This document shows positions 24,404 through 33,153 of a stretch of DNA of 64,000 nt, piece by piece. Source of the stretch: CAWATG01 sp963785035 (GTDB taxonomy: Bacteria; Actinomycetota; Acidimicrobiia; IMCC26256; CAWATG01); NCBI GenBank assembly GCA_963785035.1, contig CAWATG010000004.1, positions 682,001-746,000 on the forward strand, read 5' to 3'. Both the position numbers and the translations under genes were made by a program. Below the pieces are notes generated by a model. It was not told the origin of the DNA. It saw nothing but the letters and a program-made list of their open reading frames with translations, and made no database searches. Positions within the stretch are counted from its first letter, which is position 1; every line of letters starts with the position of its first letter.

Positions 24404-24871
24404 GCGGGGAGCACTCGGGTGGGTCCGTCCTCGAGGATTCCGATCAGCTCGGTGAGCTGATCGCGAAGCCGACACACGTCTGCGAGGTTCATCCCGACAG
24501 TTTCGGCGAGACGTCGCGGCACTGATTTCGAGTCGTCCACGTAAGGCCACGCCCTGGTCCGTGAGGACAACGAGCACCCGACGTTCGTCAACAGTGTCAC
24601 GACGGCGCTGAACGATTCCGGCAGCCTCGAGACGCTTCAGTAACGGTGTGAGGGTCCCGCTGTCGAGATGGAGGCGGTCGCCGAGATCACCAACGGAGAT
24701 CGGTACGTCCTCGTCCTCCCACAAGACGAGGAGGGTGATGTACTGGGCATACGTGAGACCCTCGGGGGCGAGGAGCGGTCCGTACGCCCGAACCATGGCG
24801 CGGCTTGCCGCGTAGAGAGCGAAACACAGTTGCTGGTCAAGGCGCAGCTCGTCGAAATCGGTGCTCACCAC
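24394..24871 (-). CDS. ohrR: OhrR, organic-peroxide-sensing MarR-family repressor (one frameshift)
   Basis: About 158 residues. LDQQLCFALYAASRAMVRAY contains the conserved redox cysteine (C15 with the second GTG as start), oxidised by organic hydroperoxides to release DNA. The winged helix follows (DLGDRLHLDSGTLTPLLKRL, wing RRDTVDERRVLVVLT). Near 24530 one extra base shifts the frame after QGVALR; the other frame gives SVPRRLAETVGMNLADVCRL and ends at TGA in normal position. TAGCAT lies 6 bp before the second GTG, suggesting a leaderless mRNA. Divergent from ohr, as usual for this pair. Confidence 0.9.
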
Positions 24872-24881
24872 CTCATGCTAT

Positions 24882-24923
24882 GCGATAATCCATGTTGCAG
24901 AAACTAATCGCGTCCAATATAAT
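24882..24923 (+). promoter_or_regulatory. ohr promoter with candidate OhrR operator
   Basis: TTGCAG (24895-24900), 17 bp, TATAAT (24918-24923) is the best promoter in the window; transcription would start near 24930, supporting ATG 24959 as the ohr start. GCGAT (24882-24886) and ATCGC (24907-24911) form an inverted repeat that straddles the -35 box (TGCGATAATC and CTAATCGCG arms), a plausible OhrR site that would also cover the ohrR -10 box. Confidence 0.65.
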
Positions 24924-24958
24924 GGCACGTGATACTTCTGCGGCGAAGGGCCATCATC

Positions 24959-25417
24959 ATGAAGGCGATCTACACCACGAGCGTGGAGGCCGCAGGTGAC
25001 GGCCGCAATGGGCACGTGACCTCGGAGGACGGGTTCCTCGACCTCGACCTACGCATACCGAAGGAGATGGGAGGTCCGGGAGCAGCGTCGAACCCCGAGC
25101 AGCTCTTCGCTGCGGGATATGCCGCATGTTTCCACTCCGCCCTGAAGATGCTCGCCGGCCAGGAACACCTGGATGCCTCTGGAACCATGGTTTCAGCGAC
25201 GGTCAGCATCGGGACGCTGGAGTCCGGAGGCTTCGGCCTTGCGGTCGAGCTCGATATCGACGCGCCGAACATCGAAGGGACCGCCGCCGAGGCGCTCGTC
25301 GCCAAGGCCCACACCGTGTGCCCCTATTCCAATGCCACCCGCGGCAACGTCGAGGTAGCACTCAACGTGATCCAACGAGACGTCGACATGCCCGTAGATA
25401 CGGAGAGCAAACGATGA
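24959..25417 (+). CDS. ohr: Organic hydroperoxide resistance protein Ohr
   Basis: Thiol peroxidase of 152 residues that reduces organic and fatty-acid hydroperoxides with lipoylated partners. AAGYAACFHSALKML holds the peroxidatic C57 and AHTVCPYSNATRGN the resolving C121; the N-terminus KAIYTTSVEAAGDGRNGHV is typical. The ATG chosen follows the mapped promoter and AAGGG; the upstream GTG at 24929 would coincide with the transcription start. Overlaps the peroxiredoxin gene by 4 bp (ATGA). Confidence 0.93.
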   Translation: MKAIYTTSVEAAGDGRNGHVTSEDGFLDLDLRIPKEMGGPGAASNPEQLFAAGYAACFHSALKMLAGQEHLDASGTMVSATVSIGTLESGGFGLAVELDIDAPNIEGTAAEALVAKAHTVCPYSNATRGNVEVALNVIQRDVDMPVDTESKR

Positions 25418-25875
25418 AGCCACTGCAGAAAGGCGCTCTTGCGCCCGAGTTCGAAGCACACGATCAGGACGGAAACGTCGTACGCCTGAACGACTGTCTG
25501 GCGAAGGGTCCCGTCGTGCTCTTCTTTTATCCACGCGCGATGACCCGGGGATGCACTGCCGAGGCATGCCACTTTCGCGATCTCGCGGGCGAGCTCAGCG
25601 CGGTGGGCGCTCTTCGCCTTGGGGTCAGCTCCGACTCCGTCGAGCGGCAAGGAAAGTTTGCCGTGAAGCACGACCTCGACTTCCCCTTGCTCTCGGATCC
25701 CGATCGAACCATTGCTGCTGCATTTGGGGTCAAACGGCCCGGCCCGGTGTTCAACCGGCGGGTCACGTTCGTCATCGGGACGGATCGGCGGATCATCGAA
25801 GTCATCGCCAGTGAGACCAACATGGATTCTCACGCCGACGGAGCACTCCTCGCTCTTGGAGCGACGGGGCGCTGA
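25414..25875 (+). CDS. Peroxiredoxin, BCP/PrxQ type
   Basis: 153 residues, thiol-dependent hydroperoxide reductase. FFYPRAMTRGCTAEACHF shows the PxxTxxC motif with peroxidatic C47 and the resolving C52 five residues on, the arrangement of PrxQ; the SDSVERQGKFAVKHDLDFPLLSDP region is typical. Translationally coupled to ohr, giving one organic-peroxide defence operon under OhrR. Intact frame. Confidence 0.92.
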   Translation: MKPLQKGALAPEFEAHDQDGNVVRLNDCLAKGPVVLFFYPRAMTRGCTAEACHFRDLAGELSAVGALRLGVSSDSVERQGKFAVKHDLDFPLLSDPDRTIAAAFGVKRPGPVFNRRVTFVIGTDRRIIEVIASETNMDSHADGALLALGATGR

Positions 25876-25881
25876 GGCGGA

Positions 25882-26586
25882 TCAGCTCGACAGCGGTCTG
25901 CCGTAGTCGACAACGACAGCGTCAATACCATTTCCAGTATCGATTTCGCTGCTGTCGGCTCGTCGAGACAGGTAGACGACGATGACGAGGCTCGCTATCG
26001 CAGCCCAGAGGCACCACAGCGAGATGAACGCGGTCGACATCAGCCAGATGAGTGCGGCGATGATCGGAATGTTGGCAACTCCATACTGTCGAAGCGGGCG
26101 GTGGCTCGACAGGAGCAACGACCCACAGGTCACCACGACGTAGCAGCCGACCAGGATTCCGCCACTGCGGGCGAGGTAGACGCTGTAGTCGAGATGGTGA
26201 CCGTCGATCGCCACGGAGATCGGGTTCTTTACCATCGCAAACACCAGCAGCGTTGCGATGCCCAGGCCTGTGGCTCCCGTGACAAACAGTGCGGCGCGGC
26301 GCCGACGGTCGGGCTCGAGACCCCACAGCGCGAGGGGGACGAACCAGGGCAACACCCCGAAGGCGAACAACAGGTACGCCCAGAGCGCGGCTCGGCCCGC
26401 TCCATTCGAGAGGTTGCCTTCGAGGTTGGCCCAGACCGCAGCCTCCACCAGATGATGGATACCGAAGGCCATGGGCAACACGGCCAATGGCAGCTCCTGT
26501 CTGCTTCGAGCTGAACGGAGTGCGGGCACGCCAATCGCCGTGACGACAGTACCGGCGATCAGATCCATCTCCATCGAGAAACACAC
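25882..26586 (-). CDS. DUF6629-like seven-helix membrane protein
   Basis: 234 residues beginning MCFSMEMDLIAGTVVTAIGV, with about seven helices. The MCFS start and the FGIHHLVEAAVWANLEG segment are familiar from an actinobacterial hypothetical membrane family (DUF6629-like). Function unknown. Polar D/E-rich C-terminus faces the cytoplasm. Converges with the peroxiredoxin gene, 6 bp apart. Confidence 0.65.
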   Translation of the reverse strand: MCFSMEMDLIAGTVVTAIGVPALRSARSRQELPLAVLPMAFGIHHLVEAAVWANLEGNLSNGAGRAALWAYLLFAFGVLPWFVPLALWGLEPDRRRRAALFVTGATGLGIATLLVFAMVKNPISVAIDGHHLDYSVYLARSGGILVGCYVVVTCGSLLLSSHRPLRQYGVANIPIIAALIWLMSTAFISLWCLWAAIASLVIVVYLSRRADSSEIDTGNGIDAVVVDYGRPLSS

Positions 26587-26742
26587 GGTCAGCCTCTCAG
26601 GGTCGCGTGAGTCCGACTTCGCGGCGGGCTATCTCAGAATCTACCTACCTCGACAGCGGCGACCAGGTTCTCCCGCATGGCAGCGACAGCCGGCCGCGAC
26701 GCATGGATGATGCACTCTTCGAATTGCACGATCAGGAATAGA

Positions 26743-26755
26743 GTGCCCTGGGCAC
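26743..26755. promoter_or_regulatory. Short perfect palindrome upstream of the TIGR03085 gene
   Basis: GTGCCC-T-GGGCAC, 64 bp before the ATG of the downstream gene, in the 230-bp divergent region. Possible binding site for an unknown dimeric regulator. Confidence 0.3.
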
Positions 26756-26818
26756 GGTTGACGCCTCCGGAATGGTTGGTGGATCGCCGCAGGAACGGCA
26801 GACCGGGAGCTGCGAAAT

Positions 26819-27454
26819 ATGGGCAACGGCCAACTCGCTCAGGATGAACGGCGGGCACTCTGCGACCTCATGCTCGGGGTCGGCCCGGGCCATGCAACGC
26901 TTTGCGATGGGTGGACCGCTGCGGATCTCGCCGCACACCTGATCGTTCGAGAGCGCCAGCCACTCGCTGCCCTCGGGATTCTCTTCGGTGGTCCTTTCGC
27001 CCGCTACAACAGACGAGCAATGGACAGGGCGCTCGCGCGTCGCAGCTTCGAAGACCTCGTCGAGCTCGTACGTTCGGGGCCACCGCGTGTGCTTCGGCAA
27101 GCCGACGGCGCCATGAACCTCGTCGAGTTCTTCGTCCACCACGAAGACCTCCGCCGGGCGATCCCGAACTCCGAACCCCGCACGAACATCGATACGCTCG
27201 AGGACGCGCTCTGGGCTCAGTCACCGCGCCGTTTCAAGATGTTGACGCGCAAGCTCTCCGATGTCGATCTCACGGTGCGCGACCCGGCACGCGGCGACAA
27301 GCATCTCGGCGGCGGCCTCCGCCCCGTGACGATCGTCGGCCCGATCGGTGAGATCTCGCTGTACCTCTTCGGGCGCCGGAGTGTCGCACGAGTCGAACTC
27401 GTCGGTCACACCGCAGGATGTGCCGAACTCGCGCAAGCGCAACTCGGCGTCTAA
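26819..27454 (+). CDS. TIGR03085-type DinB-like metal-binding protein
   Basis: 211 residues. ERRALCDLMLGVGPGHATLCDGWTAADLAAHLIVRE (in two stretches) is the N-terminal TIGR03085 signature with a metal His, NLVEFFVHHEDLRRAIP the second ligand helix. The C-terminal domain (DLTVRDPARGDKHLGGG) is the usual add-on. A mycothiol- or F420-era actinobacterial family without assigned reaction. Its stop overlaps the convergent zinc-ribbon gene by 4 bp. Confidence 0.85.
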   Translation: MGNGQLAQDERRALCDLMLGVGPGHATLCDGWTAADLAAHLIVRERQPLAALGILFGGPFARYNRRAMDRALARRSFEDLVELVRSGPPRVLRQADGAMNLVEFFVHHEDLRRAIPNSEPRTNIDTLEDALWAQSPRRFKMLTRKLSDVDLTVRDPARGDKHLGGGLRPVTIVGPIGEISLYLFGRRSVARVELVGHTAGCAELAQAQLGV

Positions 27455-27757
27455 TCGTCCTCGGTCAGATGGTCGAGCAGGGCGACAAGGCGCGGATCCG
27501 CATCAGGTCCGTAGGCAGAGACGACGATGCCCTTGGCGTGGCAGGACGGGCACTCGACACCAAGCACGATTGCCTCGTCACCAGGATCCGAGATTGCCTT
27601 CGAATCGGAAGGTATCTCGGATCACGAGCTGCGGGACCAGGTGCTCCTCACGGCACGAGTGACAATGGACAACGGCGTCGTCGACGACGAAGTCACTTCG
27701 ATAGCCGTTGGCCGTGAGCAACTGCACAGCTTCGGTCACTGTCTCGGGCGCTTCCAC
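27451..27757 (-). CDS. Small two-CXXC zinc-ribbon protein (one frameshift)
   Basis: About 101 residues from a GTG. ETVTEAVQLLTANGYRSDF opens the protein; VVHCHSCREEH and VECPSCHAKG form a Cys4 site. The frame breaks near 27590: one extra base after RFEGN; the other frame reads SDPGDEAIVLGVECPSC and continues SAYGPDADPRLVALLDHLTEDD to the stop. I know this domain only as a common actinobacterial hypothetical protein; function unknown, possibly regulatory. Too short in each frame to be found without joining them. Confidence 0.65.
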
Positions 27758-27882
27758 GGAACGAGTCTACGGGCCGAAGGAGTCAGTGAACTCGACACCT
27801 GCTCGGGACGATAGAACTCTCCGAGTCAACACATCACGCTCCCTCTGCCGTGACACTTCTCCCCCGCGGGAAGGTCGCTCGT

Positions 27883-30594
27883 TTACCTGGTCCGCGGATG
27901 CCAACGCCTCAAGCGGTTTGCGTTCGTAACGACCGACAGGCTGCTAGCCGCCATAGCGGCCGCTGCGAGCATCGGGCTCAACTGCGCGCCGGTCAGAGGA
28001 TACAGGACGCCCGCGGCGATCGGAATGCCAATCCCGTTGTAGATAAACGCGAGCACGAGGTTCTGGCGGATGTTACGCATGGTGCTTCGGCTCAGCGCGA
28101 TCGCCGTAACGACACCGCCCAACGCGCCCGAGATGAGCGTGATGTCGGAGGACTCAATGGCAACATCGGTACCGGTACCGATGGCAAAACCGACATCGGC
28201 CTGCGCCAGGGCGGGCGCATCGTTGATTCCGTCTCCCACCATTGCAACCACGCCGCCCTCGTCCTGGAGCCGGCGAACCTCGAGCACCTTGTGCTCCGGG
28301 AGAACTTCCGCGAGCACTCGGTCGACGCCGACCTGACGTGCGATCGCCTCGGCGGTGCGCGCATTGTCGCCCGTGATCATGGCAACCTCGATACCCAGTG
28401 CGCGCAACGCCGCAATCGACGCGGCGGAGTCATCCTTGACCGTATCGGCGACAGCGACGACGCCACCCACTCGTCCATCGAGAGCGACCAGCATCGGCGT
28501 TCGTCCGGCCTCTGCGAGTCGGTCCATCTCCGCGTTCAGGCCGGCCGTATCGATACCGGCATCATCGAGGAGACGCCGGTTTCCGATGAGGACCTCACGA
28601 CCGCCGATGAGTGCCCGGATGCCCTTGCCAGTAATCGAATCGAACTCGGCTGCACCGGCAAGTTCGAGGCCGCGAGCGCGTGCGCCGCTGACAATCGCCT
28701 GAGCGAGCGGGTGCTCCGAGGCCTGTTCAGCCGATGCCACCAATCGCAAAAGGTCTGCCTCGTCGACCCCTTCGGCGGCGATGACGTCGGTGAGTTCGGG
28801 CTCACCACGGGTAATGGTCCCAGTCTTGTCCAACACGATCGTGTTGATGTTGTGGGCGCCCTCGAGTGCCTCGGCCGACCGGATCAAGATCCCGTTCTCA
28901 GCCCCTTTACCCGTCGAGACCATGATCGAAAGCGGCGTCGCCAGTCCCAAAGCGCACGGGCACGCAATGATGAGCACCGACACTGCAGCAACGAGCGCCA
29001 ACGTTCCCGCAGGCTCGGGACCGACAACAAACCACGTGACGAACGCGCCAATGGCGATGAACATCGTGGCAGGCACGAAATAGGACGACACCTGGTCGGC
29101 GATGCGCTGGATCGGCGCCTTGGAGCCCTGGGCTTGTTCCACCAGTCTGATGATCTGCGACAGCATCGTGTCGGCGCCGACCTGTGTGGCTTCGAAACGG
29201 AAGGCACCCGTCTGATTGATCGTGGCGCCGATAACCGTTGCGCCGACTTCTTTCGACACCGGAATCGATTCACCCGTCACCATGGACTCGTCCAACGTAG
29301 ACCGTCCTTGGACGATCACGCCGTCGACCGGAACCTTCTCGCCCGGTCGCACCAACACCACATCGCCGGGAACGACTTCCTCGACGGGGACCTCGATCTC
29401 ACGATCATCTCGAACGACCGTCGCCGTGCGGGGCTGCAGACCGATCAAATTGCGAATCGCCTCGCCGGTCCCGGCCTTGGCACGAACTTCCAGAAGCCTC
29501 CCCAACAGGATGAGCGTGATGATCACGCCGACTGCTTCGAAGTACACCTCACGAACATCCTCTGGCACCGCCGACGGAGCAATGGTGACGACGAGGCTGT
29601 AGGCGAACGCTGCGATCGTCCCGATCGTGATGAGGGAGTTCATGTCGGCGGCACGATGCCGCAGCGTCAACCAACCCGTACGGTGGATCGGCCAGCCGGA
29701 AAAAAACATCACGGGACTGATCAGACTCAGCTGTAGCCAGCGGTTCATCATGAAGTCCGGAATCCACATCGCTGAGAACAAGTCCATTGCCATCACCGAG
29801 AACACCACGGGAAACGACAACACCGCCCCGATAATCACCCGTCGCGACAGGTCCGCGATCTCCGCCTGACGCTCGAGCGCCTCCTGATCGTCGGTCGTCG
29901 CTGATCCAGGCGCGGCCCTCGGCAGCAGGCGGTAGCCCGCATCAGCAACAGCGGCTTGCAGCTTGGCCGGGCTGATCCGCGTCGGGTCGAAGTCGACAAT
30001 GGCACGCTCGGTCCCGAAGCTCACGTCGACGCGATCGACACCCGGGAGGGAACCGAGAACCGATTCGATGTTGCCGACGCACGACGCGCACGACATGCCG
30101 GCCACGCGGAACTCAACCCGTTCGGTCACAACCCCTTCAGACGTAGAAGGACCGACACCCAGGGCTCGGGCAACCTCGCGGCCAGGACCATCATGGAGCG
30201 CCACCGCTGTGGTGGCCGCTGCTGGTTCGACGACGAGGGTGCCGTGGATCATGTTCATGCCGCATGCGAAATCGAACTGGCCCACCTTGTCGGGCGTGAA
30301 CTCCAGCGTCGCGGACCCGAAGGCCGGCAAGGTCTTCGATGCGGCGAAATCGGCGAACACGACACGCGACGTGCAATCACCTGACTCTTGGCGATCGAAG
30401 GTGAGGCGAAGCGGCACGCCTTCGGTCACCTGGATCACATCCGGGGAGTATCCACCCTTGACCGTGATCGTCACCTCCTGGACGCCGCCGCTGAGCTCCG
30501 CTGCGTGAGCCCTTTTCGGGCCGAAGAAGAACCACCACAGAAACGCAGCAAGCACCACTCCCCCGGCTGTGACAGCAACGTCTGAAGCGGACAT
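27883..30594 (-). CDS. copA: Copper-translocating P1B-type ATPase with fused N-terminal cupredoxin domain
   Basis: 903 residues. Order: TM helix 8-25; cupredoxin-like domain about 38-123 with copper-ligand set C74, C111, M113/M115, H117 (FACGMNMIHGTLVV); an HMA domain with GMSCASC (C169, C172); then a P1B ATPase with TGES 440-443, membrane site CPC 545-547, phosphorylation D589 in DKTGT, SEHPLAQ and GDGINDAPAL. Exports Cu(I) from the cytoplasm. The extracytoplasmic or membrane-tethered cupredoxin part is an unusual front end that could accept or hand over copper. Intact frame; AAAGG precedes the ATG. No CsoR or chaperone beside it. Confidence 0.93.
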   Translation of the reverse strand: MSASDVAVTAGGVVLAAFLWWFFFGPKRAHAAELSGGVQEVTITVKGGYSPDVIQVTEGVPLRLTFDRQESGDCTSRVVFADFAASKTLPAFGSATLEFTPDKVGQFDFACGMNMIHGTLVVEPAAATTAVALHDGPGREVARALGVGPSTSEGVVTERVEFRVAGMSCASCVGNIESVLGSLPGVDRVDVSFGTERAIVDFDPTRISPAKLQAAVADAGYRLLPRAAPGSATTDDQEALERQAEIADLSRRVIIGAVLSFPVVFSVMAMDLFSAMWIPDFMMNRWLQLSLISPVMFFSGWPIHRTGWLTLRHRAADMNSLITIGTIAAFAYSLVVTIAPSAVPEDVREVYFEAVGVIITLILLGRLLEVRAKAGTGEAIRNLIGLQPRTATVVRDDREIEVPVEEVVPGDVVLVRPGEKVPVDGVIVQGRSTLDESMVTGESIPVSKEVGATVIGATINQTGAFRFEATQVGADTMLSQIIRLVEQAQGSKAPIQRIADQVSSYFVPATMFIAIGAFVTWFVVGPEPAGTLALVAAVSVLIIACPCALGLATPLSIMVSTGKGAENGILIRSAEALEGAHNINTIVLDKTGTITRGEPELTDVIAAEGVDEADLLRLVASAEQASEHPLAQAIVSGARARGLELAGAAEFDSITGKGIRALIGGREVLIGNRRLLDDAGIDTAGLNAEMDRLAEAGRTPMLVALDGRVGGVVAVADTVKDDSAASIAALRALGIEVAMITGDNARTAEAIARQVGVDRVLAEVLPEHKVLEVRRLQDEGGVVAMVGDGINDAPALAQADVGFAIGTGTDVAIESSDITLISGALGGVVTAIALSRSTMRNIRQNLVLAFIYNGIGIPIAAGVLYPLTGAQLSPMLAAAAMAASSLSVVTNANRLRRWHPRTR

Positions 30595-30905
30595 GCGTGC
30601 CTTTCAAAAATCGTCGGTTGCCGAATATGGCCCAATCCCCAGAAACACGCGGTCAGTTTGGATTGTTCCCTTGCGTAACAACAGGGCCTTTCGTCAAGAC
30701 CTCGAAGCGACGCTCATTATTGGCGAAGGTACCCGTCGGCGGCAGGCACTTGGACGCGTGGAATGGTCGCCATTCCGCAGATCCAACACCCGAAGGGTCG
30801 AAGGACCCATTTTCGCCGTAGGGGTCGGCGCCACAGGTTACGTCGATACAAAACTTGACTACTGTATTGCCCGACAGCATCGGCCACTAGACCGCGGGGG
30901 ATGCC
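30595..30905. other. Divergent intergenic region between copA and the P450 operon
   Basis: 311 bp without a convincing gene. It contains the perfect inverted repeat GGGTC-GAAG-GACCC at 30795-30808, which read on the minus strand (GGGTCCTTCGACCC) resembles the DosR-like boxes elsewhere. TTGACT occurs near 30855. No clear -10 partner, no copper-regulator (CueR/CsoR) site recognised. Confidence 0.4.
30795..30808. promoter_or_regulatory. Perfect inverted repeat, possible DosR-like box
   Basis: GGGTC/GACCC with a 4-nt centre; 12 of 14 positions match the box at 20383-20396. Centre 104 bp before the P450 start and 207 bp before copA, so spacing is less convincing than for the others. Confidence 0.3.
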
Positions 30906-32227
30906 ATGGCGCGTGTCATCGATGACATCGATCTCTTGGACCTCGACCTCTACGAGTTCGGCGATCCACATGAAGTCTGGAGCCGGCTCCGCAAAGAGGC
31001 TCCCGTGTATTGGAACGTCTCACAGTCGGGTCCCGAGTTCTGGGCGATCACGCGCTACGCGGACTGTCGCCGGGTGCTCGACGACGCAGCGACGTTCAGC
31101 TCGGAGCGTTGGGGCATCAGCCTCATGGTGCTGGAGCAGATGCAGCTTCTCCAAATGCTGCAAGGCGCAGACGCCCCACCGGCCACGTGTGTCAAGGATT
31201 TCTTTCACACGGCCGGCGAGCTCACCTCTTCCTATGGAGCGGGCGCCGAGATGGGGCTGCCCATGATCATGACAGACCCACCGCGGCATCTGCAACGCCG
31301 ACGGGTCATCAATAAGATGTTCACCCCGAGAGCCGTGCGCGACCGCCTCGGACCACTGATCCAACGATTCGCCAAGCAGGCCGTCGACAATGTCATCGAT
31401 CGCGGTGAGTGCGAGTTCGTCTACGACATCGGGCACACCGTCCCCGCCCGTGTCACACTCGGGCTGCTCGGCGTTCCGGAGGACGACTTCGACCTCATGA
31501 CCGAGATCGAGCACAAGATGATCACGGGTTCGGATGCGGACCTCGCCGGTGAACCCACTGGAGAGACGACCTTTATTCAGCAGCTCGCGCTCACCGAGTA
31601 CTTCTCGCCGCTGATCAAGGAACGCGCGCGTCAATCCGAAGGACGATCTGATCAGCGTCCTTGGCCCATTCCGAGGTTGACGGCAAGCTTCTCGATGACA
31701 GCGAGATCCTCGGTGACTGCATGCTGTTCATCGCGGGTGGACTCGACACGACGCGTGCCACGTCCTCAAAGGGCGCCATGCTCGCGCTCCTGCAAAACCC
31801 CGGCGAGATGGAAAGACTCCGCAACGACTTCTCACTCTTGGACCTTGCAAGCGATGAGTTCGTCCGTTGGGCGAGCCCGATCGTGCACGTGATGCGAACT
31901 GCGCTGCGTGATGCAGAGGTCGGCGGCCAGTTGATCAGGGAAGGGGAACGGGTGGCATGCTGGCTTCCTTCGGCCAACCGAGATGACGCCGTCTTTGCCG
32001 ACCCGTTCCGCTATGACATCACCAGGACTCCCAACGACCACCTGGCATTCGGCCATGGCGAGCACCATTGCATCGGGACCCCGACGGCCAAGTTGATTAT
32101 CCAGGCGGAGTTCGAGGAGATCTTCACCCGGATGAAGGACATCGAGCTCGCCGGCGAGCCGAAAAATGTCCGCTCTCATTTCGTCGGAGGTCTCAAGTCG
32201 TTGCCGATTCGGTTCCGCGCGGCTTAG
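30906..32227 (+). CDS. Cytochrome P450 (two close frameshifts)
   Basis: About 440 residues, soluble bacterial type. GGLDTTRATS (I-helix AGxxTTR-like, oxygen activation), DEFVRW (ExxR of the K-helix) and FGHGEHHCIGTPTAK (heme-thiolate Cys) are all present. The frame changes twice within 35 bp: near 31629 (after KERA the next frame reads RVNPKDDLISVL) and near 31660 (then AHSEVDGKLLDDSEI). Each change is one extra base. A 3Fe-4S ferredoxin gene follows 10 bp downstream and is its likely electron donor. Substrate unknown; the sequence resembles sterol or small-terpenoid hydroxylases only in general. Confidence 0.9.
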
Positions 32228-32237
32228 GAGGTACGAC

Positions 32238-32432
32238 GTGCTGATCCGCGTCAAGCCCGACTACTGCGAGGGTCACGGGCGCTGCGAAGCGACGGCCCCC
32301 GAGCTCTTCAGGCTCGGCGACAACGATGAGGTCGAAATCCTCAACGAGCATCCGACAGGCGACCTGATCGCCAAGGCACGCTTGGCGATCATCGCGTGTC
32401 CACGCAACGCGCTCGAACTCATCGAAGACTGA
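32238..32432 (+). CDS. 3Fe-4S ferredoxin of P450 type
   Basis: 64 residues. Three cluster cysteines C10, C16 and C54 with the pattern C-x2-H-x2-C and CP near the end: where a four-iron ferredoxin has its second cysteine there is H13, a variant known among actinobacterial P450 partners. GTG start preceded by TAGGAGG at 7 bp; the longer frame upstream overlaps the P450. Carries electrons from a reductase (not in this window) to the P450. Confidence 0.93.
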   Translation: MLIRVKPDYCEGHGRCEATAPELFRLGDNDEVEILNEHPTGDLIAKARLAIIACPRNALELIED

Positions 32433-32488
32433 CCCGACCAGCGCTGCCTTGTACTGTCCGACGCTATGGCAGCACGTGGGGTTGAGGC

Positions 32489-33153
32489 ATGCGCGTATTG
32501 ATCGTCGAGGATGACCAAAGCATTGCTCAACCGCTCACGGATGGGCTGGTACGTCACGGATTCTCCGTCTCTCACACTCCGAGCGGACGCGATGCCCTGG
32601 AGCGCGCCGAAGAGTTCGACCTGATCCTTTTGGATCTCGGCCTTCCGGATGTCGATGGCAAGGATGTGTGCCGGGCGATCCGAGGACGGTGCGCCGTTCC
32701 GATCATCGTGCTCACTGCACGTGGGGACGAGATCGATCGGGTGTTGCTCCTCGAACTCGGGGCCGACGACTATCTGGTGAAGCCCTTCGGTTTCCGCGAG
32801 CTCGTGGCCCGAATCGGTGCAGTCACTCGCCGCGTCACACCGCCGAAGGCGTCGGTGACTCAAGCCCAACGAATCGGCCCACTGTCCTCGATCGCGGTGC
32901 GCGCCGCGTTCACGTAGCCGGAATTGAAATCGAGCTGACGCCCAAGGAGTATGACCTCTTGGCAATGCTCGCCGAGCGTCCTGGCACCGTGTGCACTCGC
33001 GAGGACATCATCGATCAAGTGTGGGACGCGAACTGGTTCGGTCCCACCAAAACCCTCGATGTCCATGTCTCGTCGCTGCGCCGAAAGCTCGGACAATCGG
33101 ATTGGATCGCAACAATTCGTGGTGTCGGCTATCGCCTCGAGGTTCCTACGTGA
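32489..33153 (+). CDS. OmpR-family response regulator (one frameshift)
   Basis: About 221 residues. Receiver: acidic ED8-D9, phosphoacceptor D49 in LLDLGLPD, T in VLTA and K in VKPFG. DNA-binding: IELTPKEYDLLAMLAERPG, VDVHVSSLRRKL and IRGVGYRLEVP. Near 32882 the frame slips by one missing base: GPL then in the other frame VLDRGARRVHVAGIEIELTP; restoring GG gives a seamless protein. TACTGT at 32452 may be its -10 box. Its stop overlaps the kinase start by 4 bp. Confidence 0.9.

Noticed and set aside
27850..29736. 628-residue plus-strand open frame
   Set aside because: Antisense shadow of copA; composition is arginine/aspartate-rich with no motif.
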